Shown piece by piece: positions 7,078 to 16,607 of a stretch of DNA of 64,000 nucleotides. Source of the DNA: Bradyrhizobium stylosanthis (GTDB taxonomy: Bacteria; Pseudomonadota; Alphaproteobacteria; Rhizobiales; Xanthobacteraceae). The stretch lies in NCBI RefSeq assembly GCF_001641335.1, contig NZ_LVEM01000003.1, positions 384,686 through 448,685 of the forward strand. The letters are read 5' to 3'. The stretch's first letter is position 1; every line of letters begins with the position of its first letter. Made by a program: the position numbers and the translations under genes. A model generated the notes under the pieces. That model was not told the DNA's origin, did not search any database, and worked only from the letters and a program-made list of their open reading frames with translations.

Positions 7078-9567
7078 CTAGAACGTCACCCGCATCCCCG
7101 CATAGAAGGCGCGCGGCCGTGCCGGGCTCAGCGAGCGCGGGTCGGTGAAGTCGGCGCCGCCATTGGTGAAGTTGGGCAAGGCTTCGCGATCGAAGAACTG
7201 TCCGTAGGTGGCGTAGCGCCTGTCGAAGACGTTGTCGACGCGGCCGTAGAGCTGGAAGTTCTTGGTCACCTGGTAGGAGGTGTGGAGGTTGAACACCGTG
7301 TAGGACGGCAGCTTCGAATATTGGTTCGACTCGTCGCCGACGAAATACTGGCTGGAGACGAACAGGGCGTTGCCGCCGACCTTCCAGACGTCGGTGACGT
7401 TGTAGTCGACGCCGACCTTGACCCGGTGGCGCGGGATCGCGGGAAGCTGGTTGCCTGGCAGGACCTGGATGGTCTCGGTCACGGGATCCCTGAACGGACT
7501 TTCGGAGCCGAGCTCGAACGCATCGAGATAGCGTGCGTCGACGAACGAATAGCTCGCCTGGAACTGCAGCGTGGGCGACTTGATGTTGACCTCGGCCTCG
7601 AGCCCCTGACGTCGCGTTCTGCCGACATTGCTGAAATAGCCGAAGCCGGTCCGCCCGACCGCGGGCACCGCGACGATGTCGTCATAGTTGGTGGCGCGGA
7701 ACGCGCCGACCTTCCATCCGAGCGTGCCGATGTTGAGCTCCTTGCTGCCGCGGAAGCCGGCCTCGACGGTCTTGGACACCACCTGCTTCAGCGGCGGGTC
7801 CGAAACCAGGAAGGCCGCGATGAGACAGGGCCGGGTCGGATCGGCGCAGCCGAGCTCGAGCGGCGTCGGCACGCGGTTGGCCTCGGAATAGCCGGCATAG
7901 GCGGTCAGCTCCGGCGTGATCTTGTAGGTGCCGCCGATCACCGGGTTGAAGCGGGTGAAGGTGTGATCGCCGTTGAGAGCGGTGCCGAGCTGGTCTTCCA
8001 GCGTGATGCGCGCCACGTTGAAGCGGCCGCCGCCGGTGATGGCGAAGGCGTCCGTGACGTTGAAGGTGTCCATCGCGTAGACGCCGTTGTACTGGTTGAC
8101 GGTCCGCAGCGAGACGGGACCAGCGACCGGATCTACCGTGGGCGTCGCACCCAGGAAGACGCCGCTGCCGCTGACGACGTAGTTTTCTCCCATCGATCCG
8201 ATCTCGGCGGTGGCGTTGTAGCGCGTGACGCTGGCGTCGTAGCTCGTGCCCATCACGAAGCGGTTGTCGTGCCCGAACAGCAGATCGGTGTTGGTGGCCT
8301 GTCCCGACACGCCGAACGTGGTCGAACGGATCGAGCCGCGGTCGATCTCGCCGAGGATGGTCCCAGGCGCAAAGGGATTGGCGAGCTGCACGCCGCCCGC
8401 GCCATTGGCGGGCGTGGTGTCGTCACCGAAGCACAGCAGCGCCGGATCGACAGCGCACTCCTGGGCGTCGGTCGGATTGCCGTCGACGATCTTCTGCTCG
8501 TACCGGCGCACATGGGCGGTGCCTTCGAGCGTCCAGGTCGGCGTCGCGTCGACCTTTCCGGTGAAATTGAGATAGCCGACGCGGTTGCTCGTGGTCTGCG
8601 GCGTCGTGTAGGTCGCGCCCCAATATTTGTCGAGCAGCTCCGCCGGCACGGTGGCGCTGGCGCCGAAATCGTTCTTGGCGACGCCCATGTTGGCGTGGAA
8701 TTCGCTGTCGCCTTGCTTATAGCCGACATCGCTGTAGAAGCGCCGCACGGTCGATTGCGAGAAATTGCGGAAGCCGTTGTCGCGCAGACCTTCGAGCGCG
8801 GCGTAGACGCCGTAGTTCTTGTCGACCTGCTTGCCCCATTGCGCCGAGCCCTGGATGCGGCCGAACGAGCCGCCCATCACATCGAGCTCGGCACCCTGAT
8901 AGGTGAAGCCGTCCTTCATTTGCAGGTTGATCGCGCCGCCGAGCGCATTGAGGCCGAAGGCGGGATTGTTGGTGACGAGCGTCACCGACCTGATCGCGGC
9001 GGTGGGGATCAGGTCCCAATTGACGGCATCCGAAAAGGCTTCGTTGATGCGGACGCCGTTCTGATACACCGCAAGGCCCTGCGGCGTGCCCGTCACGGGC
9101 GAAGCGACGAAGCCGCGGAACTCGACATCAGGCGTGAACGGATTGCCGGTGACCTCGCTGATGTTGACGCCGGCGATGTTGTCGCGCAGCGCATCGGTGA
9201 TGTTGAGCGAGCCGGTGCGCCTGATCTGGTTGGCATCGACCGCGTTGATCGACGAGGCGACCTTGTCGACGTCGAGACCCCGGCCGGTGCCCGGCGAGGT
9301 CGGGTAGACATAGATACGCGTCTTGGGGCGGTTCGACGATGAAGCGCCCGCGCGCGCCACCGGCCGCGTCGGCGTCATGCGTCTTGTCGCCGAGGGCGAT
9401 GGCGCGCTCACCTCGACCGGCGGCAGGTTCTGGACGTTGGTCTCCTCGTCCTGAGCGGCCCCGGCGGGGCCCGCGACGACCAGCCCCGACAACAGCCCCG
9501 TCGATACCGAGGCCATCAACAGACGACGTTTGACCCAAAGACGCTTGACCCGAAGACGATTGCCCAT
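7078..9567 (-). CDS. TonB-dependent outer-membrane receptor, candidate lanthanide-chelate receptor
   Basis: This is an 829-residue outer-membrane receptor. A signal region ends GPAGAAQ and is followed by a TonB-box-like segment around residue 45. The plug follows (NITDALRDNIAGVNISEV, FRGFVAS, LNALGGAINLQMKDG). A 22-strand barrel ends in a terminal Phe (AFYAGMRVTF). It takes up a scarce ligand using TonB energy. Its neighbours are a two-component system and formaldehyde/quinoprotein genes. In Methylobacterium the LutH receptor for lanthanide uptake sits with LutAEF, so this is a good LutH candidate by context. Iron-siderophore uptake remains possible because sequence alone does not give the ligand. 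Confidence 0.85.
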   Translation of the reverse strand: MGNRLRVKRLWVKRRLLMASVSTGLLSGLVVAGPAGAAQDEETNVQNLPPVEVSAPSPSATRRMTPTRPVARAGASSSNRPKTRIYVYPTSPGTGRGLDVDKVASSINAVDANQIRRTGSLNITDALRDNIAGVNISEVTGNPFTPDVEFRGFVASPVTGTPQGLAVYQNGVRINEAFSDAVNWDLIPTAAIRSVTLVTNNPAFGLNALGGAINLQMKDGFTYQGAELDVMGGSFGRIQGSAQWGKQVDKNYGVYAALEGLRDNGFRNFSQSTVRRFYSDVGYKQGDSEFHANMGVAKNDFGASATVPAELLDKYWGATYTTPQTTSNRVGYLNFTGKVDATPTWTLEGTAHVRRYEQKIVDGNPTDAQECAVDPALLCFGDDTTPANGAGGVQLANPFAPGTILGEIDRGSIRSTTFGVSGQATNTDLLFGHDNRFVMGTSYDASVTRYNATAEIGSMGENYVVSGSGVFLGATPTVDPVAGPVSLRTVNQYNGVYAMDTFNVTDAFAITGGGRFNVARITLEDQLGTALNGDHTFTRFNPVIGGTYKITPELTAYAGYSEANRVPTPLELGCADPTRPCLIAAFLVSDPPLKQVVSKTVEAGFRGSKELNIGTLGWKVGAFRATNYDDIVAVPAVGRTGFGYFSNVGRTRRQGLEAEVNIKSPTLQFQASYSFVDARYLDAFELGSESPFRDPVTETIQVLPGNQLPAIPRHRVKVGVDYNVTDVWKVGGNALFVSSQYFVGDESNQYSKLPSYTVFNLHTSYQVTKNFQLYGRVDNVFDRRYATYGQFFDREALPNFTNGGADFTDPRSLSPARPRAFYAGMRVTF

Positions 9568-9730
9568 CCCAGCCTTCCCACCCGTGACCGCCGGCTGTTT
9601 TGATGTTCGCCGGTTGGTGCAGACGAGTGTAATCGGCGGCCGCTCGCACGCCAGCCACAAAAGGTCGGGCACGATCCGCTCCCGCTTTCCCGACCAAATC
9701 GGGAATTTTTCCCGATGATATTGGGAACGG

Positions 9731-11089
9731 TCAGGCCGCCGCCGTCGGCACCAGCGCCTCGACGGTGACGCCGCCGTCGCCGGACACGACGTTGAGCGTG
9801 CCGCCGAGCGCCAGGATCCGCTCGCGCATGCCGACGAGGCCGAAGCCGAGCTTTTGGCCGGGCTCCATGCCATGGCCATTGTCACTGACGCGCACGCGGG
9901 CGCAGAGCCGGCCGTCACGCGTGAGCTGCTCGGCGGGCTCGATCACGACATTGACCGCGGTCGCGCCGGCATGGCGGAACACGTTGGTCAGCGCCTCCTG
10001 CACCACGCGATAGATGGTGAGGTCGGCGGTCTCGCCGGTCGTCCCCAGCTGCGGCGAGATCGTGGTCTCGATGGCGACCTCGGGATGCGATTCCCGCCAC
10101 AGCCGCGACAGCGATTCCAGCGCCTGGCCGAGCCCTAGCTCGGCAAGGCCGACGGGCCGCAGGCGTTCCAGCACGCGGCGCGTGAATTGCTGGAGCGCGT
10201 TGATCTGCTCCAGCAGGGCGCTGCCGTGCTTGCGCACCGCCTCCGCGCTCGGCGCCTTCCCGTCCGCGAGCTTTGCCAGCGCGCTGGCATGCGCGCGCAG
10301 CGAGAACAGATACGGCCCGAATTCGTCGTGCAATTCGCGCGCGATCTCCTTGCGCTCGACGTCCTGCAGCGAAACCGCGCGCTCGGCGAGCCGCCGCTTG
10401 TCCTCGACCGCCTCGCCGAGGGTTGCGGCAAGATGATTGAGCCGGGTGCAGATAGCGGCGAGCTCCGGCGCGCCGCCCGGCGCGACGCGCGCCTCGTACT
10501 GCCCGCCTTCGAGCTTCCCCATGACCTCCGCCAGCGACTGCAGCGGCGCCAGCGCCCGGCCGACCACGTTCATCATCAGGAAAAACAGTGCGAGCGCGAT
10601 CACCGAGCCGACCTCGAGCTGGGTCACGATGCCGTCCCAGATCTCGGCGATCTCGTCGTCGGGATGCGCGGTGATCCGGAGCGAGCCCGGCTTGCCATGG
10701 ATCGAGACGGGTACGCTGACCGCGGTCTGCTCGGGATGAACCAGGCTGACGAACCAGGCCGGCGGGGCGCGCGTGTCGTCGTCGGCATCGGGCCGCGGCG
10801 GCGTCAGCGGGTTCCCGCCGGCGTCGTAAAGCGCGATGCTGACATGGCGCAGGCGGCTGAGATCGCGCGCGATCTGGTTCAGCCGCGCATCCGGATCGGG
10901 CGCCTCGTTGAGATCGGCAACGATCATCTCGATGAATTCGCGCGCGAGGCGGATCACGCTCTGGTCCTCGGCCTGCACGCGCGGCCCCGCCTCCGCGACC
11001 TGGCGGCCGATATTGACCGCGAGGCCCAGCGCCAGCAGCAGCGCCAGCAAGAGGTTGATGCGCCCGCGCAAGGAAAGATTCTGCCACAT
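9731..11089 (-). CDS. NarX/MoxY-like sensor histidine kinase
   Basis: This 452-residue membrane kinase has a transmembrane helix at about residues 10-28, a periplasmic domain of the LapD/MoxY N-terminal type, and a second helix near 175. A HAMP-like linker and a HisKA_3 domain follow, with His254 in RELHDEFGP. The C-terminal ATPase domain has VVQEALTNVFRHA, DNGHGM and GFGLVGMRERI. It should phosphorylate the divergently encoded response regulator. MoxY-type kinases control alcohol-oxidation genes in other proteobacteria, so this pair probably senses alcohol, formaldehyde or metal status. That role is inferred from family and location. Confidence 0.88.
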   Translation of the reverse strand: MWQNLSLRGRINLLLALLLALGLAVNIGRQVAEAGPRVQAEDQSVIRLAREFIEMIVADLNEAPDPDARLNQIARDLSRLRHVSIALYDAGGNPLTPPRPDADDDTRAPPAWFVSLVHPEQTAVSVPVSIHGKPGSLRITAHPDDEIAEIWDGIVTQLEVGSVIALALFFLMMNVVGRALAPLQSLAEVMGKLEGGQYEARVAPGGAPELAAICTRLNHLAATLGEAVEDKRRLAERAVSLQDVERKEIARELHDEFGPYLFSLRAHASALAKLADGKAPSAEAVRKHGSALLEQINALQQFTRRVLERLRPVGLAELGLGQALESLSRLWRESHPEVAIETTISPQLGTTGETADLTIYRVVQEALTNVFRHAGATAVNVVIEPAEQLTRDGRLCARVRVSDNGHGMEPGQKLGFGLVGMRERILALGGTLNVVSGDGGVTVEALVPTAAA

Positions 11090-11282
11090 TGGTGCCGCCC
11101 GTGCCTCGCGAAGGTTGGCCCGCGCCTGTCCGATGACGTTGACAGGGGCGAAGCGCCCGATATCTAATCGAAAGCGTACAGCAATCCCGGCCGGGTTGCA
11201 TGAGGCGACATGAGACGCACGCGTCTTGCCTGGTCGACGTCATGCGGCGCAGAACAGGCCGGCACTGTCGCAGGAAACGCCT

Positions 11283-11903
11283 ATGCGCATTCTGATCGTC
11301 GACGATCATCCCATTGTCGCCTCCGGCTGCCGTGCCGTGCTGGCCGACGAGGGCGAGATCGAGATTCTGGAGGCCGCCGACGCCGAGGACGGCGAGTGCG
11401 TCTTCATCGTCGAGCGCCCCGACCTCTGCATCATCGACATCAACCTGCCGACCGTCTCCGGCTTCGAGCTCGCGCGCCGCATCCTCGAGCGCGCGCCGGA
11501 GGCCCGCATCATCATGTTCAGCATGAATGACGACCCGGCCTTTGCCGCGCGCGCCATCGAATGCGGCGCCAAGGGCTACGTGTCCAAGACCGGCGACCCG
11601 GACGACCTCGTCGAGGCGATCCGCGCCGTCGGCGGCGGCGGCACTTATCTTCCGACCGCGATCGCGCGCAGCATCGCCTTTGCCGGCCCTGCGCTGGCGC
11701 AAAGCCCGCTGTCGAAGCTGAACGCGCGCGAGATGGAGATCCTGCGGCTGCTCAGCGCCGGCAAGAGCCTGTCCGAGATCGCCTGGCTGGTGCAATCGTC
11801 CTACAAGACGGTGGCCAACACCTCCTCGATCATGCGCCAGAAGCTCGGCGTGAAGACTTCGGTCGAGCTGGTACGGCTGGCGATCGACAGCGGCGTGGCC
11901 TGA
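11283..11903 (+). CDS. NarL/LuxR-type response regulator (MoxX-like)
   Basis: This 206-residue regulator has a receiver domain with the acidic pair Asp7-Asp8, phospho-acceptor Asp52 in CIIDINLPT and Lys at KGYVSKTG. The C-terminal LuxR helix-turn-helix includes LNAREMEILRLLSAGKSLSEIA. It is divergent from the kinase gene, with a 193-base gap that should hold both promoters, and lies 78 bases upstream of S-formylglutathione hydrolase. It is probably the transcriptional controller of parts of the methanol-oxidation island. The start at ATG 11283 places the receiver domain at the very N-terminus, as usual. Confidence 0.9.
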   Translation: MRILIVDDHPIVASGCRAVLADEGEIEILEAADAEDGECVFIVERPDLCIIDINLPTVSGFELARRILERAPEARIIMFSMNDDPAFAARAIECGAKGYVSKTGDPDDLVEAIRAVGGGGTYLPTAIARSIAFAGPALAQSPLSKLNAREMEILRLLSAGKSLSEIAWLVQSSYKTVANTSSIMRQKLGVKTSVELVRLAIDSGVA

Positions 11904-11981
11904 CGCGTAGACGTCCGCCACAAATTCGGTCACACAAGCGTTGCATTCTTGATGTGGTGAGATGCCACGGAGCAAAACGGC

Positions 11982-12827
11982 ATGACGATCCAGACTGTCT
12001 CGACCAATAAATCCTATGGCGGCGTGCAGGGCGTGTATCGCCATGCCAGCCAGGCGACCGGAACCGACATGGTGTTCTCGGTCTACGTTCCGCCGCACGC
12101 CGACGGCGCCAAGCTGCCCGTGGTCTGGTACCTCTCCGGCCTCACCTGCACGCATGCCAACGTCACCGAGAAGGGCGAATTCCGCAAAGCCTGCGCCGAG
12201 CTCGGCCTGATCTTCGTTGCGCCAGACACTTCGCCGCGCGGGCCGGACGTGCCTGGCGATGCCAACAACGCCTACGATTTCGGCCTGGGCGCCGGCTTCT
12301 ATGTCGACGCGACGCAAGACCCCTTCGCCCGCAACTATCGCATGTGGAGCTACGTCACCGACGAGCTGCCGAAACTTGTGGCGGGAAATTTTCCCGTCGA
12401 CGCCAAGCGGCAATCGGTCATGGGCCATTCGATGGGCGGCCACGGTGCACTGACGGTCGCACTGCGCAACCCGCATCGCTATCGCGCGGCCAGCGCCTTC
12501 GCGCCGATCGTGGCGCCCTCGCAGGTGCCCTGGGGCATCAAGGCCCTGACCGGCTATCTCGGACCGAACAAGGATGCCTGGCGCAACCACGACACCGTGG
12601 CGCTGATCGAGGACGGCGCCAAGTTCTCGGGTTTCCTGGTCGATGTCGGCGAGGCCGACAACTTCCTGAAGGAGCAGCTCAAGCCCGAGCTGCTGGAAGC
12701 CGCCTGCACCAAGGCCAGCATCCCGCTGACGCTGCGGCGACAGCCGGGATACGACCACAGCTATTATTTTATCTCGACCTTCATGAGCGATCATCTGCAT
12801 TGGCATGCGGAAAGATTGAAGGGGTGA
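11982..12827 (+). CDS. fghA: S-formylglutathione hydrolase
   Basis: This 281-residue esterase-D family enzyme hydrolyses S-formylglutathione to formate and glutathione in the cytoplasm. The nucleophile is Ser150 in GHSMGGHGAL. The acid is the Asp of FLVDVGEADNFL, and the His is in GYDHSYYFI near the C-terminus. WYLSGLTCTHANVTEKGEF is a family signature. It supplies the last step of the glutathione route begun by the enzymes encoded at 42625-44330, so the pathway is split across the window. Confidence 0.95.
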   Translation: MTIQTVSTNKSYGGVQGVYRHASQATGTDMVFSVYVPPHADGAKLPVVWYLSGLTCTHANVTEKGEFRKACAELGLIFVAPDTSPRGPDVPGDANNAYDFGLGAGFYVDATQDPFARNYRMWSYVTDELPKLVAGNFPVDAKRQSVMGHSMGGHGALTVALRNPHRYRAASAFAPIVAPSQVPWGIKALTGYLGPNKDAWRNHDTVALIEDGAKFSGFLVDVGEADNFLKEQLKPELLEAACTKASIPLTLRRQPGYDHSYYFISTFMSDHLHWHAERLKG

Positions 12828-12882
12828 TTTTTCTTCCCTTCTCCCCCTGTGATGAGGGGTGTCTCTCCGCGACCGCAGTATC

Positions 12883-12973
12883 GTAGGGTGGGCAAAGCGA
12901 AGCGTGCCCACGATTTCTCTCGAATCATTGATTGACCGTGGGCACGGCGCAAGTGCACCTTTGCCCACCCTAC
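12883..12973. repeat. Intergenic imperfect palindrome, family A (copy 1)
   Basis: GTAGGGTGGGCAAAGCGAAG at the left end is matched by the inverse form CTTTGCCCACCCTAC at the right end, with further pairing of CGTGCCCACG and CGTGGGCAC. A related copy lies at 51644-51730. This is typical of REP/MITE-like elements of Bradyrhizobium genomes. Confidence 0.8.
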
Positions 12974-12999
12974 AATTCCCGACTCGCGGGGAGAGAGCC

Positions 13000-13503
13000 C
13001 TACTCCGGCTTGCCGTAATTCGGCGCCAGCAGGCGGTTGCGGATGAGATAGCTCATCGTGCGCGACCAGGATTCATCGGTGTTGCCGCGCATGTCGGCGC
13101 TGGCCGCGGCAATCATGTTGCCGGTCTTCACGTCGCGCAGATAGATGTTGAGGTTGATGATCAGGTTCGAGACCTTCTGCACCATGCCGGTGATCTCGAG
13201 CTCGGCACCGAGCTGCCCGGCGAGCTTGAGGTCGCAGCCACCGCAGGCCTGCAAGTTCGCGTGGCGGGCGGCGTCCCTGACCGGCGCGATGTCGAGCACC
13301 TGGAACCGGCCCGAGTCAGTCAGCTCCTTGCGGAGCTGTTCGCTGATGCGCAGCAGCCGCGCCTCCTCCGGCTTGGAGCCGTAGAACTCGCCGGGCAGGC
13401 TGGTGTCGATCAGCTCGAAATCGAACACCGCGAGCTTCGGCGGATCGGCGCGTGCGACCGATCCGGTCAACAGCAATGCTGCGAAACATAGCAGTGCTCG
13501 CAT
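13000..13503 (-). CDS. Exported DUF3280/DUF2380-type protein
   Basis: This 167-residue protein has a signal peptide (MRALLCFAALLLTGSVARA), then PPKLAVFDFELIDTSLPGEF, a strand pattern typical of the DUF2380/DUF3280 family. The pair of cysteines in LQACGGCDLKLAGQLGAELE fits a disulfide or metal site in the periplasm. It is divergent from the ABC operon starting at 13632. Homologues often accompany quinoprotein alcohol dehydrogenase clusters, but the function is unknown. Confidence 0.75.
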   Translation of the reverse strand: MRALLCFAALLLTGSVARADPPKLAVFDFELIDTSLPGEFYGSKPEEARLLRISEQLRKELTDSGRFQVLDIAPVRDAARHANLQACGGCDLKLAGQLGAELEITGMVQKVSNLIINLNIYLRDVKTGNMIAAASADMRGNTDESWSRTMSYLIRNRLLAPNYGKPE

Positions 13504-13631
13504 GATCGTGATTCCGCCTCCTCGCTTGCAGGGACGAAATGCGGGGTTGCATGCCCTGACAAATCGGTCATGCTTTAGCAGAGACAATTCTCCACCGGCG
13601 GTCAAGCCGGGGAGATCGTCCAGGAGGAAAC

Positions 13632-14813
13632 ATGATCCGATGGTTGGTCGGCCTGATCGGCTGGAGTCTCGCCGCGACGAGCGCGCTCGCGGCCGACCCT
13701 GTCACGATCGGCGTCGGCTATCTCGGTGTCGCCGGCACCAGATCGACGCTGTCGCTGGTCGAACAGCCCGCCGAGAATGACGGCGTCGCCGGCGCGCGCC
13801 TCGCCATCGAGGACAACAACACCACCGGAAAATTCACGGGCCAGCGTTTCACGCTGGAGGAACGCCGCATCAAGGAAGGCGAGGACGCGGTCCAGGCCGC
13901 AACTGATCTTGCGGCTCGCAACGGCTTCATCATCACCGACCTGCCGGCCGACGCGCTGCTGAAAGTTGCCGATGCCCTGCGCGAGCGCGGCACGCTGCTG
14001 TTCAACGCGGGGGCGATCGACGAGCGGCTGCGCGAGGCCGATTGCCGCGCCAACGTCATCCACACCGCGCCGACGCGGGCGATGCTGGCCGATGCGCTCG
14101 GCCAGTATCTGGTGTGGAAGAAATGGTCGCGCTGGCTGCTCGTCGTCGGCTCGCACGACGAGGACAAGCTGTTCGCCGATGCGCTCCGGCGCACCGCGAC
14201 GCGGTTCGGCGCCAAGATCGTGCAGGAGCGCACCTTCGAGGACAAGGGCGGCGCGCGGCGCACCGACTCCGGCGTCACCCAGATCCAGCGGCAGATGCCG
14301 GTGTTCACGCAGCAGGCGCCCGCCTACGACGTGCTGGTCGCCGCCGACGAGAGCGAGGTGTTCGGCGCCTATCTGCCCTATCGCACCTGGGATCCGCGGC
14401 CCGTCGCGGGCTCGGCCGGCCTCGTGCCGCGCAGCTGGGACGCATCGCAGGACCAGTGGGGCGCGATCCAGATGCAGAACCGCTTCATCAAGCTGAATTC
14501 GCGGCGGATGACCCCGCTCGACATGCAGGCCTGGACCGCGGTGCGCATGATCGGCGAGGCCACCTCGCGCACCAAATCAGGCGACGTCGGCAAGGTCACC
14601 GATTTCATCAAGGGCCCGGATTTCTCCGTTGCCGCCTTCAAGGGCACGCGGCTCACCTTGCGCGACTGGAACCTGCAGCTCCGCCAACCGATCCTGCTGG
14701 TCGACGGCCGCATGGTGGTCTCAGTGTCGCCGCAGGAAGGGTTCCTGCACCAGGTCTCCGAACTCGACACGCTCGGCTACGACCGTCCGGAGAGCAAATG
14801 CAAGTTGAAATGA
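13632..14813 (+). CDS. lutA: Periplasmic binding protein of the PQQ-alcohol-dehydrogenase-associated ABC system (LutA/PedA1-like)
   Basis: This 393-residue type I periplasmic binding protein has a signal peptide (LIGWSLAATSALA) and a start set by caggaggaaac. Segments VTIGVGYLGVAG, GARLAIEDNNTTGKF and the long C-terminal domain match the family annotated as the substrate-binding protein of the PQQ-dependent alcohol dehydrogenase system. The homologous systems LutAEF of Methylobacterium and PedA1A2BC of Pseudomonas putida are required for lanthanide-dependent growth, so lanthanide or lanthanide-chelate binding is the best inference. It heads a five-gene operon. Confidence 0.85.
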   Translation: MIRWLVGLIGWSLAATSALAADPVTIGVGYLGVAGTRSTLSLVEQPAENDGVAGARLAIEDNNTTGKFTGQRFTLEERRIKEGEDAVQAATDLAARNGFIITDLPADALLKVADALRERGTLLFNAGAIDERLREADCRANVIHTAPTRAMLADALGQYLVWKKWSRWLLVVGSHDEDKLFADALRRTATRFGAKIVQERTFEDKGGARRTDSGVTQIQRQMPVFTQQAPAYDVLVAADESEVFGAYLPYRTWDPRPVAGSAGLVPRSWDASQDQWGAIQMQNRFIKLNSRRMTPLDMQAWTAVRMIGEATSRTKSGDVGKVTDFIKGPDFSVAAFKGTRLTLRDWNLQLRQPILLVDGRMVVSVSPQEGFLHQVSELDTLGYDRPESKCKLK

Positions 14814-14823
14814 GGACATTAAA

Positions 14824-15804
14824 GTGAAGACTTGGATGTTGCGCATGTGGCGTGTGGGGCTTCTCGCCGGACTGGCGCTGGCGGCGGCGCCCGCGCATGC
14901 GTTCATCGCTTATGTCTCGAACGAGAAGAGCAACACGGTCTCGGTGATCGATACCGACAGCTGGACCGTGACAAAGACCATCAAGGTCGGCCAGCGTCCG
15001 CGCGGCATCGATTTCACGCGCGACGGCAAGTTCGTGATGGTCGCGGTCGGCGACGACGACACCATCCAGGTGATCGATGCCAAGACGCAGGCCGTGGTGG
15101 ACAGCCTGCCCTCCGGTCCAGATCCCGAATTGTTCGCGCAGGATGCGGCGGGAAAAATTCTCTATGTCGCAAACGAGAACGACAATACGGTCACCGTGAT
15201 CGACCTCGAAAAGCGCACCCGGCTCGGCGACATCCAGGTCGGCGTCGAGCCCGAGGGCATGACGATCAGCCCGGACGGCAAGACGCTGATCAACACGTCC
15301 GAAACCACCAACATGGCGCATTTTATCGACACGAGCTCGCGCCAGATCGTCGCCAACGTGCTGGTCGATGCGCGGCCGCGCTTTGCGGAGTTCAAGCATG
15401 ACAGCTCGGAGCTCTGGGTGTCCTCCGAGATCGGCGGCACCGTGTCGGTGATCGATCCGAAGAAACATGAAGTGATCGGCAAGGTCACCTTCGAGATTCC
15501 GGGCTTGCGCAAGGAGGCGATCCAGCCGGTCGGCATCGGCATGACAAAGGACGACAAGACCGCCTTCGTCGCACTCGGTCCCGCCAACCGCATCGCGGTG
15601 GTCGACGTTGCCACGCGCAAGGTCACGAAATACCTGCTGGTGGGACAGCGGGTCTGGCACATGGCCTTCACGCCGGATGAAAAATACCTGCTCACCACCA
15701 ACGGCGTGTCGAACGACGTGTCCGTCATCGACGTCGCCGCGCAGAAGGTGATCAAGACCATTCAGGTGGGCGAGCTGCCCTGGGGCATCACGATCGCGCC
15801 ATGA
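14824..15804 (+). CDS. Periplasmic YVTN beta-propeller protein (PedA2-like)
   Basis: This 326-residue protein has a signal peptide (GLLAGLALAAAPAHA) and about seven propeller blades of the YVTN type, with repeating units such as FIAYVSNEKSNTVSVIDTDS and LYVANENDNTVTVIDLEK. It belongs to the family annotated as PQQ-dependent-catabolism-associated beta-propeller. A GTG start is used 11 bases after the lutA stop. It probably works with the ABC transporter as a second periplasmic component, as PedA2 does in Pseudomonas. What it binds is not known. Confidence 0.88.
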   Translation: MKTWMLRMWRVGLLAGLALAAAPAHAFIAYVSNEKSNTVSVIDTDSWTVTKTIKVGQRPRGIDFTRDGKFVMVAVGDDDTIQVIDAKTQAVVDSLPSGPDPELFAQDAAGKILYVANENDNTVTVIDLEKRTRLGDIQVGVEPEGMTISPDGKTLINTSETTNMAHFIDTSSRQIVANVLVDARPRFAEFKHDSSELWVSSEIGGTVSVIDPKKHEVIGKVTFEIPGLRKEAIQPVGIGMTKDDKTAFVALGPANRIAVVDVATRKVTKYLLVGQRVWHMAFTPDEKYLLTTNGVSNDVSVIDVAAQKVIKTIQVGELPWGITIAP

Positions 15805-16607
15805 CCAGCCCTGCCCCCGTCACCGAAGCACTGGAGACGCCACGGCCCGATCCGGCCGCGGTGCCGGCGCTGTCGATCGACGGCGTCAGCCATGCCTATG
15901 GGCCGCGCCGCGCGTTGATGGACGTGTCGTTCAAGGTGCAGGCTGCGAGCTTCACCGCGCTGCTGGGGCTCAACGGCGCCGGCAAGAGCACGCTGTTCTC
16001 ACTCGTCACACGCCTGTTCGGCATCCAGTCGGGCCGCGTCTCTATCTTCGGCCATGACATCGGCAAAAGCTCCGGCGAGGCGCTGCGGCTGCTCGGCGTC
16101 GTGTTCCAGCCGCGTACGGTCGATCTCGATCTGTCCCTGACGCAGAACCTGCTCTATCACGCCGCCCTCCACGGCATCGGTCGCCGCGAGGCCACCGCGC
16201 GTAGCGTTGAGCTGCTCGGCCGCATCGGCCTTTCCGATCGTGCCGGGAGCAAGGTGCGCGACCTCTCGGGTGGACAGATGCGGCGGCTGGAGATAGCCCG
16301 CGCCCTGCTGCACCGGCCGCGCCTCCTGCTGCTCGACGAGCCGACCGTCGGCCTCGACGTCAAGGCGCGCGCCGACATCATCAGCCATGTGCGCCAGCTC
16401 GTGACCGAGCAAGGCATCGGCGTGCTCTGGGCCACGCACCTGTTCGACGAGATCATGCCCGGCGACGATCTCGTGGTGCTGCACCAGGGCAAGGTGCTGG
16501 CGCAGGGGCCGATGAGCCGCGTCGTCACAGAAGCCGGCGCGCAGGACGTCAACACCGCCTTCATGCGCCTGACCGGCGCGCAGACCATGCCGGGAGGCGG
16601 CGCATGA
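15801..16607 (+). CDS. lutE: ABC transporter ATPase (LutE/PedB-like)
   Basis: This 268-residue ATP-binding subunit has a Walker A motif in LLGLNGAGKSTLFSL. The ABC signature is LSGGQMRRLEIARALL, and Walker B is LLLLDEPTVGLD with the switch His in WATHLFDE. The ATG overlaps the propeller stop (ATGA), which shows tight translational coupling. The subtype looks like drug/ABC-2 export ATPases. That is curious for a system genetically linked to metal uptake, but the Lut and Ped transporters have the same feature. Confidence 0.9.
   Translation: MTSPAPVTEALETPRPDPAAVPALSIDGVSHAYGPRRALMDVSFKVQAASFTALLGLNGAGKSTLFSLVTRLFGIQSGRVSIFGHDIGKSSGEALRLLGVVFQPRTVDLDLSLTQNLLYHAALHGIGRREATARSVELLGRIGLSDRAGSKVRDLSGGQMRRLEIARALLHRPRLLLLDEPTVGLDVKARADIISHVRQLVTEQGIGVLWATHLFDEIMPGDDLVVLHQGKVLAQGPMSRVVTEAGAQDVNTAFMRLTGAQTMPGGGA

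Noticed and set aside
6934..9342. An 802-codon plus-strand frame opposite the TonB receptor
   Set aside because: The translation is unlike any protein family, and the minus-strand receptor explains the conservation.
9915..12968. A 1017-codon open frame on the minus strand covering the kinase, regulator and hydrolase genes
   Set aside because: It lies opposite or out of frame to three genes with clear domains. It is a high-GC shadow frame with Arg/Gly/Ala-rich, featureless translation.
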